Of a DNA stretch of 64,000 bases, positions 34,370 through 44,300 are shown piece by piece (the first letter of the stretch is position 1; the number at the start of each line of letters is the position of its first letter). Made by a program: the position numbers and the translations under genes. Source of the DNA: Prevotella sp. (GTDB lineage Bacteria; Bacteroidota; Bacteroidia; Bacteroidales; Bacteroidaceae); the NCBI GenBank assembly GCA_017475265.1, contig JAFVFY010000030.1:1-64000 (forward strand), read 5' to 3'. The notes beneath the pieces are model-generated. The model worked only from the letters and a program-made list of their open reading frames with translations. It was not told the origin of the DNA and ran no database searches.

Positions 34370-34824
34370 TGTGAGTGCAAAGATACTTCACAATTTTGAA
34401 TTACGCAAATATTTTGCACAAAAATATTGCTTTTCTTAATATCTTGTAAAAAAACTCTGCCGAACCGCCGCCACGAAGAGCAGAGGTTCGGCAGAAGATT
34501 GATTAACAATAAGAGACCCTGACACTGGCAAAAGATAGTAATGCCTTTCTCCTGAGCCTTGGCCGCAATAGAACTATGTATCTCTGGGGTGAGGCGTATG
34601 TTCAAGACACCACTATAGGGCTTTCGAGGCTTCACGCCACGTTGCTCGCAACTGGCCAAATAGCAATCGACGGCTTCCTCAAAGTCGTGCCGCAATTCGT
34701 CTACATTGTTGCCCTCGTAGGTTATACAGTCTTTTGTCAATCCCTGTACCTTACCAAAGAGGCAATTGTCCTCCTCGCTGTATTCCACACTTCCTGTGTA
34801 GCCCTTGTATTTAAGTTTTCCCAT
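34366..34824 (-). pseudogene. HicB-like antitoxin with frameshifted C-terminus, no HicA
   Basis: From ATG 34824 the first 95 residues match HicB well (YKGYTGSVEYSEEDNCLFGK, 'LRHDFEEAVDCYLASC', 'LNIRLTPEIHSSIAAKAQEK'). After GITI the ribbon-helix-helix end (expected 'N.FV..AL') is replaced by about 55 unrelated residues rich in Leu and Cys. The reading frame then runs through a perfect terminator hairpin with a T7 tract (34494-34447), which a real coding end should precede. In the next frame a stop occurs at 34505-34503. A frameshift near 34530 is the simplest reading. No hicA gene is adjacent; upstream lies the MFS operon. Confidence 0.65.
34447..34494 (-). terminator. Intrinsic terminator after the HicB-like gene
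   Basis: Minus-strand arms CTGCCGAACC (34494-34485) and GGTTCGGCAG (34466-34457) with an 18-base loop, followed after AG by seven T residues (34454-34448). Confidence 0.75.
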
Positions 34825-34840
34825 ATTTGCCCGTTTGGTC

Positions 34841-35209
34841 CTAACCCTCATTTTTCGAGGCACGCCTATACCTAAGTACGAAGTGCAGACAGAGGCTTAG
34901 GGCGGCAAGGACAGCTACGATGGCCAGGACGGTTGTTGTCATGTCATCGCTGCCAAGCACGGAGGTGTCAGGCGGGAGGGGAGCAACATCGGCAAGCTGG
35001 ACAGCCGATGAGCCGCCGTCGGTTGCACTGAGATGATTAACGATGCAGCTGGCTGAATCCTGTGCAGGAGCCACGCTGTCGACGGTGTCGGGTACCTCAG
35101 TCTTCCCCGAAGGCTGGATGGTATCGACGATAACTCTTTTAACCCTGCGCAATGTGTCGGGCAGGTGTCGCGGTAAGCGCCCTGGATAGGCAATGTCTAA
35201 TAAAAGCAT
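34841..35209 (-). CDS. Small single-pass membrane protein, unknown
   Basis: A 122-aa protein I do not recognise. It has no obvious signal peptide; residues about 30-90 are Pro/Ser/Asp-rich and look disordered. One strong membrane helix sits near the C-terminus (TTTVLAIVAVLAALSLCLHF, about 90-110), followed by a basic tail (RYRRASKNEG), which suggests a cytosolic C-terminus. Third gene of the MFS operon, 12 bp after the preceding stop. Gene status rests on operon context and clean spacing. Confidence 0.5.
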   Translation of the reverse strand: MLLLDIAYPGRLPRHLPDTLRRVKRVIVDTIQPSGKTEVPDTVDSVAPAQDSASCIVNHLSATDGGSSAVQLADVAPLPPDTSVLGSDDMTTTVLAIVAVLAALSLCLHFVLRYRRASKNEG

Positions 35210-35221
35210 AATGGTATTCGT

Positions 35222-35569
35222 TTAAATTAGTAACAGAATCATATAAAACAAAAGAACGAAGAGCAAGCCGGTCAGGAAACTGATGGCATTGCACAGAGTA
35301 CTGTAGATGAACGCCTGGGACAGTCGCCGTACAAACAGCCAATACCAGGCGGCCTCAACCAGGATAATGAGTAGCTCGGCCAGGAGAATGGTGGTGAAAC
35401 TTTCGTCAACGAACGTGACGTAGAGGTTCAAGGGAACATTCGTAAAGACATTGATGATGACCGACGACCAGAGCACCTTCTTGCGCTTTTCACGCAGAAG
35501 CAACAATACCCCCAACTCTATGAAGATGGTCGGCACCAGGGCCAAAAGCAATATCACTATCAGGGTCAT
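35222..35569 (-). CDS. Small multi-pass membrane protein, unknown
   Basis: A 115-aa, very hydrophobic protein with about four membrane segments (about 2-24, 33-52, 58-80, 90-113) separated by short basic loops (REKRKKV; RRL). I do not recognise the family. It starts 4 bp after the stop of the MFS gene and is followed by a single-pass membrane protein gene, so the three may act together at the inner membrane. Confidence 0.6.
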   Translation of the reverse strand: MTLIVILLLALVPTIFIELGVLLLLREKRKKVLWSSVIINVFTNVPLNLYVTFVDESFTTILLAELLIILVEAAWYWLFVRRLSQAFIYSTLCNAISFLTGLLFVLLFYMILLLI

Positions 35570-35573
35570 AAGC

Positions 35574-36695
35574 TTAAAGGGTGGCTAGTAAATATCCTGG
35601 AATCAATGCAGCGGCAAGCAGTCCGAAAGCCAGTCCCTCACGACCGGGGAGCACGGCATTGGCAAGATAGAGGGTGATAGGCATGGTGCAGTTGACGGCA
35701 AAGGCTCCCACAAGGAGTACCGCCAGTGCCATCCCAGTGTAGGGGCAGGTGATGGAGGGGATTTGCAATCCCCGGTGCCAGCCCGTCACGATGTAGAAGC
35801 AGAGCGCAGCCACAACCACCATCAGGGCAAACGAAGTGATGATGCCCCAACGACGGGCTATCCATCCACCCGACATCTTGCCAAGCATAGACACCGCTCC
35901 GGCAAGAAGCACAAGGCGGGCTGGCACCGGGGATTGCAAATCCCCTCCATCACCTGCCCCTACACCGGCTCCCAACGAGAAGCCCTGGCCAACGTAAGAG
36001 CGAAGCATGACTACTCCCATCAGCAGCAACAAGGCCGTTATAGTTAAGAGTTGAGAGTTGAGAGTTCTTGCTGCGCAAGCGTCCTTCGGCCGAGCGGAGA
36101 GTTGAGAGTTTAGAATTGAGAGTTTAGAATTGAGAGTTAAGATTTGAGCGTCCCGTTGGGCTTCACCATGAAGATAGGCCACCGCCAGCACGCTGATAGC
36201 AAGCAGGAAGAGGCAGAGCATGGTCCACGAGAAGAACACATAGCCCAGCGACAATCCCAGAACGCCAGTAGAGACAAACATGCCCAAGGCACGGATATCG
36301 TTTCTGGTAGTGATGGCAACCTGTTTGCCACCCCATACATGAAACAGCGAGTTCCCCATGCCAAGCATAGCTGCCACCAGCATAGTACCTTCAGCGACCA
36401 AGCCGAAACGCGGGACTGCCACCGTGGCCAATACGGCAAAGGCGAGCAGTAGCACCGAGGCCAGCAACAGCCAGTGGCGCTGCCGCATACGGTCGGCCAA
36501 CGCTCCTGTCAGGGGCTGCGTAAGGAAAGCCAACACATTGTAAGCAATAAACATCGCTAGTATCTGCTGCGCAACAAGCCCCATCGACAGCAAGTAGAGA
36601 CTGCACACACACAACCCATCCACCAGCAAATGCATGGCAGAGCAGATGGCGGTCAGTCGCCAGGTGTCCCTGATGGATGCGGTCGGTTGTGTCAT
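35574..36695 (-). CDS. MFS transporter with three repeat-encoded inserts
   Basis: Major facilitator superfamily permease of 373 aa with about twelve membrane segments; 'GALADRMRQRHWLLLAS' is the loop 2-3 signature and 'KMSGGWIARRWGI' the equivalent in the second half. Substrate unknown. Three segments that do not belong to the fold are encoded by dispersed repeats: LNSKLSILNSQLSARPKDAC and its continuation (36042-36147) in the central loop, GAGDGGDLQSPVPAR (35918-35963) and TGWHRGLQIPSITCPYTG (35739-35784). All three keep the frame and seem to fall between membrane helices. A -7 element TATCTTTG (36744-36737) drives the operon with two small membrane proteins. Transport function may or may not survive the inserts. 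Confidence 0.85.
   Translation of the reverse strand: MTQPTASIRDTWRLTAICSAMHLLVDGLCVCSLYLLSMGLVAQQILAMFIAYNVLAFLTQPLTGALADRMRQRHWLLLASVLLLAFAVLATVAVPRFGLVAEGTMLVAAMLGMGNSLFHVWGGKQVAITTRNDIRALGMFVSTGVLGLSLGYVFFSWTMLCLFLLAISVLAVAYLHGEAQRDAQILTLNSKLSILNSQLSARPKDACAARTLNSQLLTITALLLLMGVVMLRSYVGQGFSLGAGVGAGDGGDLQSPVPARLVLLAGAVSMLGKMSGGWIARRWGIITSFALMVVVAALCFYIVTGWHRGLQIPSITCPYTGMALAVLLVGAFAVNCTMPITLYLANAVLPGREGLAFGLLAAALIPGYLLATL
35739..35784. repeat. Family A palindromic repeat in the MFS gene (third insert)
   Basis: GTAGGGGCAGGTGATGGA, a GGGGATTTGCAATCCCC palindromic core, then GGTGCCAGCCC. In frame. Opposite in orientation to the unit at 35918-35963 in the same gene. Confidence 0.85.
35918..35963. 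repeat. Family A palindromic repeat in the MFS gene (second insert)
   Basis: GGGCTGGCACC, palindromic core GGGGATTGCAAATCCCC, then TCCATCACCTGCCCCTAC. In frame; inverted relative to 35739-35784, so the two units could pair over 180 bp. Confidence 0.85.
36042..36147. repeat. GAGAGTT repeat with an inner palindrome in the MFS gene (first insert)
   Basis: GAGAGTT-type heptamers on both sides of a CTTGCTGCGCAAGCGTCC..CCGAGCGG element. The latter resembles the GCTCGGCCTTTGGACGCTTGCG elements at about 57195 and 16917. The result reads through in frame, which suggests nested insertion of one repeat type into another. Confidence 0.75.
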
Positions 36696-36736
36696 AGCTT
36701 GGGTGATGTCACAAAAAAGAGATTTGCTTTTTTATG

Positions 36737-36744
36737 CAAAGATA
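36737..36744 (-). promoter_or_regulatory. -7 promoter element of the MFS operon
   Basis: TATCTTTG on the minus strand, 42 bases before the ATG at 36695. Confidence 0.6.
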
Positions 36745-36869
36745 AGATGTTTTTCTGCAATTGTAGCATCTTTAACATTCTTTATAGCTCACAGCCTTCA
36801 CTGCGTATCTCAAATGATGCGCCCACAGGACAATAGAATTTGGCCGTTTTCGCGTTAAAAGTGCAAAAA

Positions 36870-36908
36870 GGCGGGCTGAAGTGCTGCGTTTTGTCACTTT
36901 CGCCCGCC
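36870..36908 (-). terminator. Terminator after a vanished secreted-protein gene
   Basis: Arms GGCGGGC/GCCCGCC (36902-36908 and 36870-36876), with an inner CACTT/AAGTG pair, followed on the minus strand by TTTTT. It stands 20 bp after the stop of the C-terminal remnant. Confidence 0.7.
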
Positions 36909-36927
36909 GAAACAATGTGATTCGCTG

Positions 36928-37041
36928 TTACTTCGTCATCACCTTTTTCCCATTTATGATGCTAATACCCTTTTGTGCTGTGCTCACCCGCCTGCCGTCC
37001 AATGTATATATCTGGTTTGTTCCGTCGTTGATGCTGCCATA
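36928..37041 (-). pseudogene. C-terminal remnant of a secreted protein
   Basis: Thirty-seven codons, from just after an in-frame TAA to TAA 36930-36928: YGSINDGTNQIYTLDGRRV, then STAQKGISIINGKKVMTK. This is the tail found at the end of many exported Prevotella proteins, including several in this window. The rest of the gene is gone. The intact HigA-type gene starts its 3' end only 16 bp away, so a toxin-antitoxin module now occupies the place of the lost gene body. Confidence 0.7.
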
Positions 37042-37057
37042 TTATATATGGTTTCAA

Positions 37058-37366
37058 TTATCCAAATGCCAATGGTTGCGACACTTCAAAGCGAAGGCCA
37101 AGGGCGCTGAGGATTCTGAGGAACATACCTGCACCAGGCTCCACGCTGCCATTCTCTATGCGAGAGATATACGACTTATTGGTTCCCACACGCTGAGCCA
37201 ATTCCTGTTGTGTGACTTTCTCGCGCTTACGAGCATCACTGATAATCTGCCCCACGCAATAGGCGTAAGCCTCCTTACGGAATGCCTCGCGCTCTGGTGT
37301 CCCCACCTTTCCGTAGCGCTCGTCCATCATAGCGTCAACGCTCATTATGTCATTTCTTTCCTGCAT
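37058..37366 (-). CDS. XRE-family antitoxin (HigA-like)
   Basis: A 102-aa DNA-binding antitoxin; HTH at about residues 50-80 (VTQQELAQRVGTNKSYISRI), followed by ENGSVEPGAGMFLRILSALG as in many HigA/HipB-like proteins. Its start overlaps the stop of the toxin gene by 17 bp (or begins at 37345, MSVDAMMDERYGK, without overlap; both are possible). The toxin is upstream, the HigBA order. Confidence 0.87.
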   Translation of the reverse strand: MQERNDIMSVDAMMDERYGKVGTPEREAFRKEAYAYCVGQIISDARKREKVTQQELAQRVGTNKSYISRIENGSVEPGAGMFLRILSALGLRFEVSQPLAFG

Positions 37367-37685
37367 AGTATTCCTTTTTTATTTGTATTGCCTTGTTAAT
37401 CTCGCTCTGCGGTGTCTTCTGCGTCTTCTTCTGGAATCCGTTGAAGAGCATTACCACATTTCCATCGTCGAAGATGAAGAACACACGGAAGATGTTACCG
37501 CCATGTTCGGCACGGAGTTCAAAAATCTCGTCGCGCAGGTATTTGACGAACTTGGCATTGACTCGTTCCTGTGTTTTCAACATATCAATAACGTAGAACA
37601 CTTTCCGGGCTTCGGCTTCAGTCAGTGAACTGATGAAGTCTCTGAAGTAGTTCTTGTACGCTGATATGGTTCTTTCGGCTTTCAT
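37350..37685 (-). CDS. RelE/HigB-like toxin (Gp49 family)
   Basis: A 111-aa toxin with the Gp49/HigB pattern: KYLRDEIFELRAEHGGNIFRVFFIFDD (split here as KYLRDEIFELRAE and NIFRVFFIFDD), then VMLFNGFQKKTQKTP and a terminal Lys-rich helix. It should cleave mRNA on the ribosome until bound by the downstream antitoxin. The ATG at 37685 is preferred over 37721: a -7 element TAATTTTG (37698-37691) lies 5 bases upstream, giving a practically leaderless mRNA. It appears intact. Confidence 0.88.
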   Translation of the reverse strand: MKAERTISAYKNYFRDFISSLTEAEARKVFYVIDMLKTQERVNAKFVKYLRDEIFELRAEHGGNIFRVFFIFDDGNVVMLFNGFQKKTQKTPQSEINKAIQIKKEYYAGKK

Positions 37686-37690
37686 GGCTG

Positions 37691-37698
37691 CAAAATTA
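37691..37698 (-). promoter_or_regulatory. -7 promoter element of the HigBA-like module
   Basis: TAATTTTG on the minus strand, 5 bases before the toxin ATG at 37685. Confidence 0.6.
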
Positions 37699-37744
37699 CA
37701 AAAAGTTTTCAAATCAAGCAACTTTAAAGGCTGAAAAGTGAAAA

Positions 37745-37776
37745 ATTCCGCGAAAGTTATTGCCGTTTCGCGGAAT
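37745..37776 (-). terminator. Terminator after the esterase remnant
   Basis: Perfect 11-bp arms ATTCCGCGAAA (37776-37766 on the minus strand) and TTTCGCGGAAT (37755-37745), 10-base loop, then TTTTT. The esterase remnant's stop falls inside the hairpin. Confidence 0.75.
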
Positions 37777-38062
37777 ATTTTAGGATTACGACCTTCCGTC
37801 CGTCCACGATGTTCACTCCAGGTTGTAGACTATTGCGACGAGTGCCGTTGAGGGAGTAGATGGTATCTGATGGCTTTGTGTTGGTTTTTGCGGAACGGAT
37901 GGCGGTTGTGCCCGACTGTTGCTGCCAGAAGTGGACAGCATCTTGGAGCCAGCCTTCGGCTACGGTGCCAGTGCCGAGGCCGAAGCCGTGGGGCAGACCG
38001 TTGTACGAGTGGAACTCAGTGGGGATGCCGAGGGCTGAGAGACTTTCAAGACGGCTCTGCAT
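37757..38062 (-). pseudogene. C-terminal fragment of a secreted alpha/beta-hydrolase (esterase)
   Basis: The 101-codon frame begins MQSRLESLSALGIPTEFHSY, followed by NGLPHGFGLGTGTVAEGWL and 'AVHFWQQQ'. This is the end of a carbohydrate esterase/BD-FAE-like hydrolase, with the catalytic His in LPHGFG. It then has the exported-protein tail (IYSLNGTRRNSLQPGVNIVD, GRKVVILK). The nucleophile Ser and the whole N-terminal two thirds are missing. Its end runs into the terminator hairpin (YSAKRQ), which suggests that the original stop was lost. Confidence 0.65.
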
Positions 38063-38069
38063 GGTGCGC

Positions 38070-38366
38070 CTAGTTATCAGCTGTGCAGGTCACCGTGCCA
38101 GACAGAGCTATGCCTTTATCGCCGGATTCGCCGAAGCTGCCGGAATTGGCGCCTTCGCCGCCATCGCCGCCATCGCCGCCGTTGATGTTTACGGTTCCGC
38201 TCTTGACAATAAGCGAGCCGCTGACACCCGGAAGGCCTGTGCCGCCATCGCCGCCATCGCCATTTTCTATATTGGATGTGCCGGCTTCTCCCGTAGTTCC
38301 CCTTATGTTGTTAAAGACCGTCAGTGTACCTGGCCCTTCTACCGTCATGCCACGCATCAGCGTCAT
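38070..38366 (-). CDS. Gly-rich beta-helix-like fragment, possibly a remnant
   Basis: Ninety-eight codons starting 4 bp inside the end of the giant gene (ATGA overlap). The product is Gly/Asp/Asn-rich (GDGGDGGTGLPGVSGSLIV, 'SGTVNINGGDGGDGGEG') and ends CTADN. It resembles the beta-helix repeats of the 862-aa protein in the same cluster (for example 'GTLTV', 'SGTVNI') and has no signal peptide. It may be the debris of a longer surface protein joined by deletion to the esterase remnant 8 bp downstream, or a translationally coupled last gene of the cluster. I favour debris. Confidence 0.45.
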   Translation of the reverse strand: MTLMRGMTVEGPGTLTVFNNIRGTTGEAGTSNIENGDGGDGGTGLPGVSGSLIVKSGTVNINGGDGGDGGEGANSGSFGESGDKGIALSGTVTCTADN

Positions 38367-41300
38367 TTGATTAAGACCTTACTACCATTGATGATGTAAA
38401 CACCAGGAGACAGGGTCTTTTGTTGCTCAAAATGCATTCCGGCATTATTTTTGCCTCTGAAAATGAGGTAGCCCTGGACGGAATAAACCTCATAGTCGCC
38501 ATCGGGCACAATGCTCATTTCCCTGATACCCTGAATGTTCTTGTTATCAGTGAGGATAATGGGCGAACTGAATGTTCCCATCACGGCATCCGGCTCGAAG
38601 GCAATTGTGCAGTCCTGAAGCTGGTCATTATCGTCCTTGACGAGGGCGTAGAGCATGCGGTGCTGCCCGTTCACGGTGGCATCGAACGTGAATGTCGCGT
38701 TGTCGCCCCCAGCCACGGTGAACACGTAGTAGCCACGGTCGGGTAACGTGGTGAAGGTTTCCTTGCTGTTGTTCGTTGCAGTGACGGCCACGTTGTCCAT
38801 GTCAACATCTACGGCATCTGTAAGCATGAGCTTCGCAATGACCAGCATGTTGTCGGCATAGCCGTAGTTGTTGCCCGAGGACTGTTCACCGTCAGGTGCG
38901 AACATTCTTGCCTTTAGCGTGTTCTGTGAGGTGACATCGTCAAAGACGGGCTTTACTGCACTGCTGCCTGAATAGTACTTATAGCCCATGCCAGGCATGA
39001 AATTGGTCATGAGGCCTTCCCACCGACTATATGTCTGCGACCACTGGGCATAGCTGTCGCGAGCCTGCAGCACGTCGGCATCGTCGGCTGTGAAGCCGGA
39101 GAAGGCAGAGGTCACCGACTGGTTCTTATAGAACGGGTTGCGAATCCAAGTCCAGCCCTGCTTAATGTCCTGCTTGGCCTCAGCTCCTGTGAGCAGTTTG
39201 CCCGATACAATAACGGAGACAGGCTCCACTGCCTTCATAGCATACATCGAATTCTCGTTCAACGATTCCAGGTCGCGACCCATGAATCCGAAGGGACGGC
39301 CTGTCCTGTCGAGTTCCGGGTTCCATTCTGCACCATGCGTCTGCGTCTTGACCGTTGTGATTTTGCCGTTGGCAAATTTCAGGGCATCGTTCAGGCTCTG
39401 GCCGCTGGTGTTCACATAGAAGCTCACCCAGTTCCAGCCCTCCTTCAGGGCCAATGTCTGCTCCACCATCGAGCCGGCAGAGAGCACCTCCGGATTGTCG
39501 TAGCTGCCGAAGGGTGCGCCGTTGGCGGTGAAGGTCATAGGTGCCGACGGGGAAGCCGTCGAGCGCGCCAGGGGTGCGTAGGTCACGTTGCGGCTGGCGT
39601 CCCATGCTTTGAAACTGATGCTCTTACCTAACTGGTTCTGGCCGCCATAGATGGTCATGTTGACGAAGTAGGTGTTGCGCTGGCTGCTGTACTGCACGTG
39701 GCTGACACCTACACATACGTCCTCCACGAAGGCGGCCACGAGATCGGCTTCGTCCTCGCTGTAGGCACCGTCCACCACGAGGCGTGCTGTCATCGGTGTG
39801 CTGAACTCCTTGTCGCTCTTGTCAACAGCCCATCCGGGCGTATTGCCCGTTACACGCAGGTCGATGGCACAGCGTTCCGTCATATTGCTGCCCAGATTGG
39901 TGAGGCTGATGCTCTCCGACTGTCTGCCCACAGGCACGTTGGCGCTGACGGTGAATGTCACGGAGACGCTGCCATTAGGATCGATGGTGCCGTTAGAAGG
40001 CGAAGCTGACAACCATGAAGGCATGCTCAGCGTCCAGCTCACATTGCCAGCACCCATGTTGACGATGTCCTTGGTAAAGGTCATCTCTGTGCCTTCATCC
40101 GTTGTTACGTCTATCGGCTGACGGTCAGCCCATCGCAGCGGATTCTTACGCACGTAGGCATTCCACGAGATGCGGTTCGAACTGTTGCCGTTGACATCGG
40201 GCACATTCTTCAGCGAGATGCTGACGGTGGTGCCCTCCAGCTTTTTCAGCACTTCGTTGTCAATATTGATGGTCACCTTGCGGTCGCTGGCCGTGAACGT
40301 ATAGAAGAGGTTACTGCGTGTAGGAGCAATCTTCAGCGGAGGCGTGGTCGAGGCCAGCACTAGTGCGCCACTTATGTCGTGGGTGTCGACGGGGGATTCC
40401 TCGACCGCGTTATGCGGCGAGAAGGTGGTGACGAGTTGGTTACCCTCGTCCGTATGTGAGTGCTCGAAAGGATAGTAGCGCACCAGACCCTTGACGGAAG
40501 CGGTATCAATCATGTTGTATCGCTCGTCAATCAGCAGCCGGTTACTGTACATTCCTTTCCAGATGCGCACCTCGTCAATGTCGCCCTCTAAGCCGTCGCC
40601 GATGTACAGACTGTCACATGCCAGGCTTGGCGTCGCCTTCTCTTGCAGGGCCATCTGGTTCGTACCGTCCACATAGACCATGGCTGAGATGCCGCGCTGC
40701 ACGTTCAGCAACACGTGATGCCATTCGTTGCCGAAGGTTCCCACCGACTCATACATCTTCTCCTCGCCCTGCATTTTCGTCTTGAGGACGAGGTGACCGT
40801 CTGCATTGGCACTGAGCGTGACACCGTTGTTGCTGGTATGTAGGATTTGCTGGTCGGTGGCTCCTGCCAACTGGACTTCAGGCTTATACCAGAACTCCAG
40901 GGCATAGCTGTCCGCATCGTCCAGATTACAGTCGCCCATCGGGACAGCCAGATGCTTGTCGGCAGTGAGGTGTGTACTGTAGTTTACGTTGTCGATGAAC
41001 CATCCGTTGTCAGGCACGTCGATGTTATTGCCGCCTACGATGTCCTCAGCGGCCAAGCCATGCCCCTCTTCCATCTTCCAGTAGTGCCACAGACCGTCCT
41101 CCAGTCCGCTCTTGCGCTTCATGCCGAGCGGCAGGTGGACATCGCCACGCACATAGTTCCACAGGGCGAGGTCGGCAAACTGTGTGTCAGATAATGCGCC
41201 AACCGTCATCTTGCCATTGCTCAGTATGTCGGGCACGGCTACGCCCGTAAACACTTTCTTCGTCTGGTCACCATAGCAGGCCGTCAGCGAGAGCACGTTC

Positions 41301-44300
41301 TGACTGGTCTCAGCTTGTGGGTTCCTGACCTTGTAGGACAACTGCCAGAACACCCATTCGTCGTCCTTGAAGGTCAGCGGTTCAGTGGCCGATACTTCAA
41401 ACGGCTCGATTTCCTTGCCCTGCTCGTCAACGGTTCCACCAGTGGCTATGGTAATAAATGGCTTCTTCTCATTGACGCCCAACATTGCCAGCGTTTCGTT
41501 CGTACCGAACGTTAACAGAATGCCATCCGCCTTCTTCGTCCAGAACTCTACGGTGAACGAGCGGTTGCGCAGGTCAATCTTGTTCTGTGACGTCAGCTGG
41601 GAACCAGAGAGGTTCTGACCCACCAGTCCCACATGATAGACGTCTTTGCTGTTTTCAACCAGCGTGCCATAGACCCCAATGTTGTTGTCCTGAGTAATCT
41701 TGTCACCTGAAATGTCCTCGTTGAACTCGGCACTAATCATGCTTCCCAGATCCAGCACACCGTCTGACGGCATGGGCAAGGCAATCAATGCCGGGCGACG
41801 CGTATCCTTGATGACTTCTATCTCTTCCGATGTCTTTGTCACCTCTTCCTCATTGCCGTGCTCTGTGGCCGACAGCACGCGGAAGGTGTAGTTGCCGTCA
41901 GAATACTCCTTCATGTCAAGAGCCACCTTGATGATACTGCCGTCTGTCTTTGCGGCCTCTTCCAGGCTCTCCTGTCCAGGCAGGGGCTCACCGGTCACCC
42001 ATTCCTTTAGCATCGACCAGTCGTTTTTGTTATAGCGGTACTGCAGGCGCAATGCCTTCAGACCCTGATGATTCAAGTCGAAGTCGCTCACCAGGAAGTT
42101 CACGGTCGTACCCGTTGCTGTGTTCACCACTTGATGGTCGATATGCAGGGCCACGTCGCTCGACACAGGCACGAAGTGGGCGCTGATGGGCACTACCGAT
42201 TCTATGACCGGCCAGTGACTGGAGGCATCGTCCTGAGTGGTGGAGCGTAGGTAGAGCTTGATGTCGTTATAGTCCAGAATGCTCGTGTCTCCTTGTTTCA
42301 GCTCTATGACCTTCTCCACCGTCTTGTTGTAAGGCAGGTACAGCTTCAATCCCTCAAGCAGTGGCATCCCGTCCACCGTCAGCTCGGCACCTTTATTGTT
42401 AGTATCAGGCTTGTAACTCAGTTTGAAGTAGTGGCCCGACTGTGCATACGACTGGTTGCTGAGCTTCACCTTGAAGAAAGCGGAGCCACCGTTGGGCACG
42501 TTGCTCTGTATGGGTTCGTCGATGATCAGCTGCGGCACCTCCATCTGGATGGTCTTCGCCATGATTTCCTCCCCCTTGCTATAGAAGAGCGTAGAGTCGC
42601 CGTCCTCGTAGGGGCCGTAAGTGTGACCCGCACGGGTACGGAAGATCGGACCCCATCCGTTATACGATACGGCGAGTTGCTTATAGGCATTGTCCTTTTC
42701 CTCCTGTTTGCAGTACACATCCACCGAGTGGTCGCAGTAGTCGTTGTCCGCCAGGGTGTAGCTAAACGTCTGGTTGCGGGAATTGGAAGTCGTTTTGCCA
42801 CCTTTCTGCTTGTGGATACTATTGTTGGCGGTTTCAAAGACAATGCCTCTTTTATTAAACCTTGTTCCAGAATTCCATTGAACAATGTAATGCTCTTCGC
42901 CTTCGGTGGTTTCGACTTCGGTATAATCCGTTGCAGAGGTATAGGTTCGGCTCACTTTCGCACCCCCGTCGAATGAGATGTTCTCGGTCAGCACATCCGA
43001 GCTGTTACGGTCTTCATACATGAAGACTTTCTCCTGCTCGTTCCTTTTAATCAGGTTTTTCCAACCCTCTATCTGGTCGAGCATGAACTGAATGGTATCC
43101 TGACAGTTCTTGTTTGCTGGTGCGACGAACGCATACGAGGGTCCCTCCAGGTCATCATTGATGCCGGCAGCGCTGCCAAACGCCTTGTCATAGTTGCTGC
43201 GGCCATAGTTCGGGTCTGTCTCAGGTAGATTGCTGTAATAGTGGGCTTCAGTGATTTCATCGGGATTCTTGCGAGGCTTGCCGTAAGTGTCCTTCAGCAG
43301 TTTCTTGATCTGAGCCTCGTAGTTGGGAATCATGGTAGTGAGTATCTCTAATTGCGAATAGACGAAAGTAGTCTTCAGCGAGTCCTGGACACCCGTCACG
43401 TCGCGGACATCGAATTTCGACGCATTCCTTGGGATATAGACCTGACGTGCATCGCCAAAGATACGGTTTCGGCTCACACCTATATACAGGTCGCCCCAGC
43501 TGCCTACATATTCCTTGCCGCTCGAGGTGGAAATATCCTGGGTCGTGGTATAAGACTCGGTGCTGACATCGGTCGAGCCTTTGAGGATCGTGCCCTCTAT
43601 TCCTTCGGAAAGCGTGTGCTTAATACCTGTTGTCTCAATTTTGCCAGAAGCAAGGTTCACCTGGCTTTCGGTTGACCCTTGCGCTTCATGGGCAATATCT
43701 TTCGTGTGTCCTCCATTACTGATAATGGTTTCCTTCTTCATGGTTACAGTCGATCCTTTCTTCCATGTTGCGCTCGACTTGGCACCGGGCGGGTCGCGTA
43801 ACACCATCACCACTTTGTCGGTGGCCAGGGTCACAAAGTTGTTACCCATGTTGATGGCACCCACGTTCACGCCCTTCATGCCCGCACCTTTATTACTGCC
43901 GTCAGCACGCCATTGGATGCCCGAATGGTCGCCTGGCACCCAGTCATACTGCTTGCCGCTGACAATGAGTTGCATGGTGATGCTCTGCGCATGGTTGGTC
44001 TTCGCATTGGTATTAGGAAGGCCCGCTGTCCATGCGTAGGTGGCACAGCCTAAGCTGTCGAGTTGCACGCCGTTGAGGTTCTCGCCAAACGGCGTTCCCT
44101 CCTCATACACAGTACCGTCCGTGCCCGTTTGCGTCTTGGCCACGATAGACTGGGTCGAAGACAGTGCATTGGCTATCTGTACATAACACTTTTCCAACGG
44201 CTGCTTGTCCTCTTCAGCCTTCGGGTCATCGGCGTTCTTGTAGCTTTCGTATGCCTCGATGTTCCATTCATATTCATTGCCTGACTTAAAGACGGGATAG

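Noticed and set aside
36745-36927. Plus-strand frames between the MFS promoter and the C-terminal remnant
   Set aside because: No motif, no promoter; the sequence is explained by the MFS upstream region and the terminator of the remnant.
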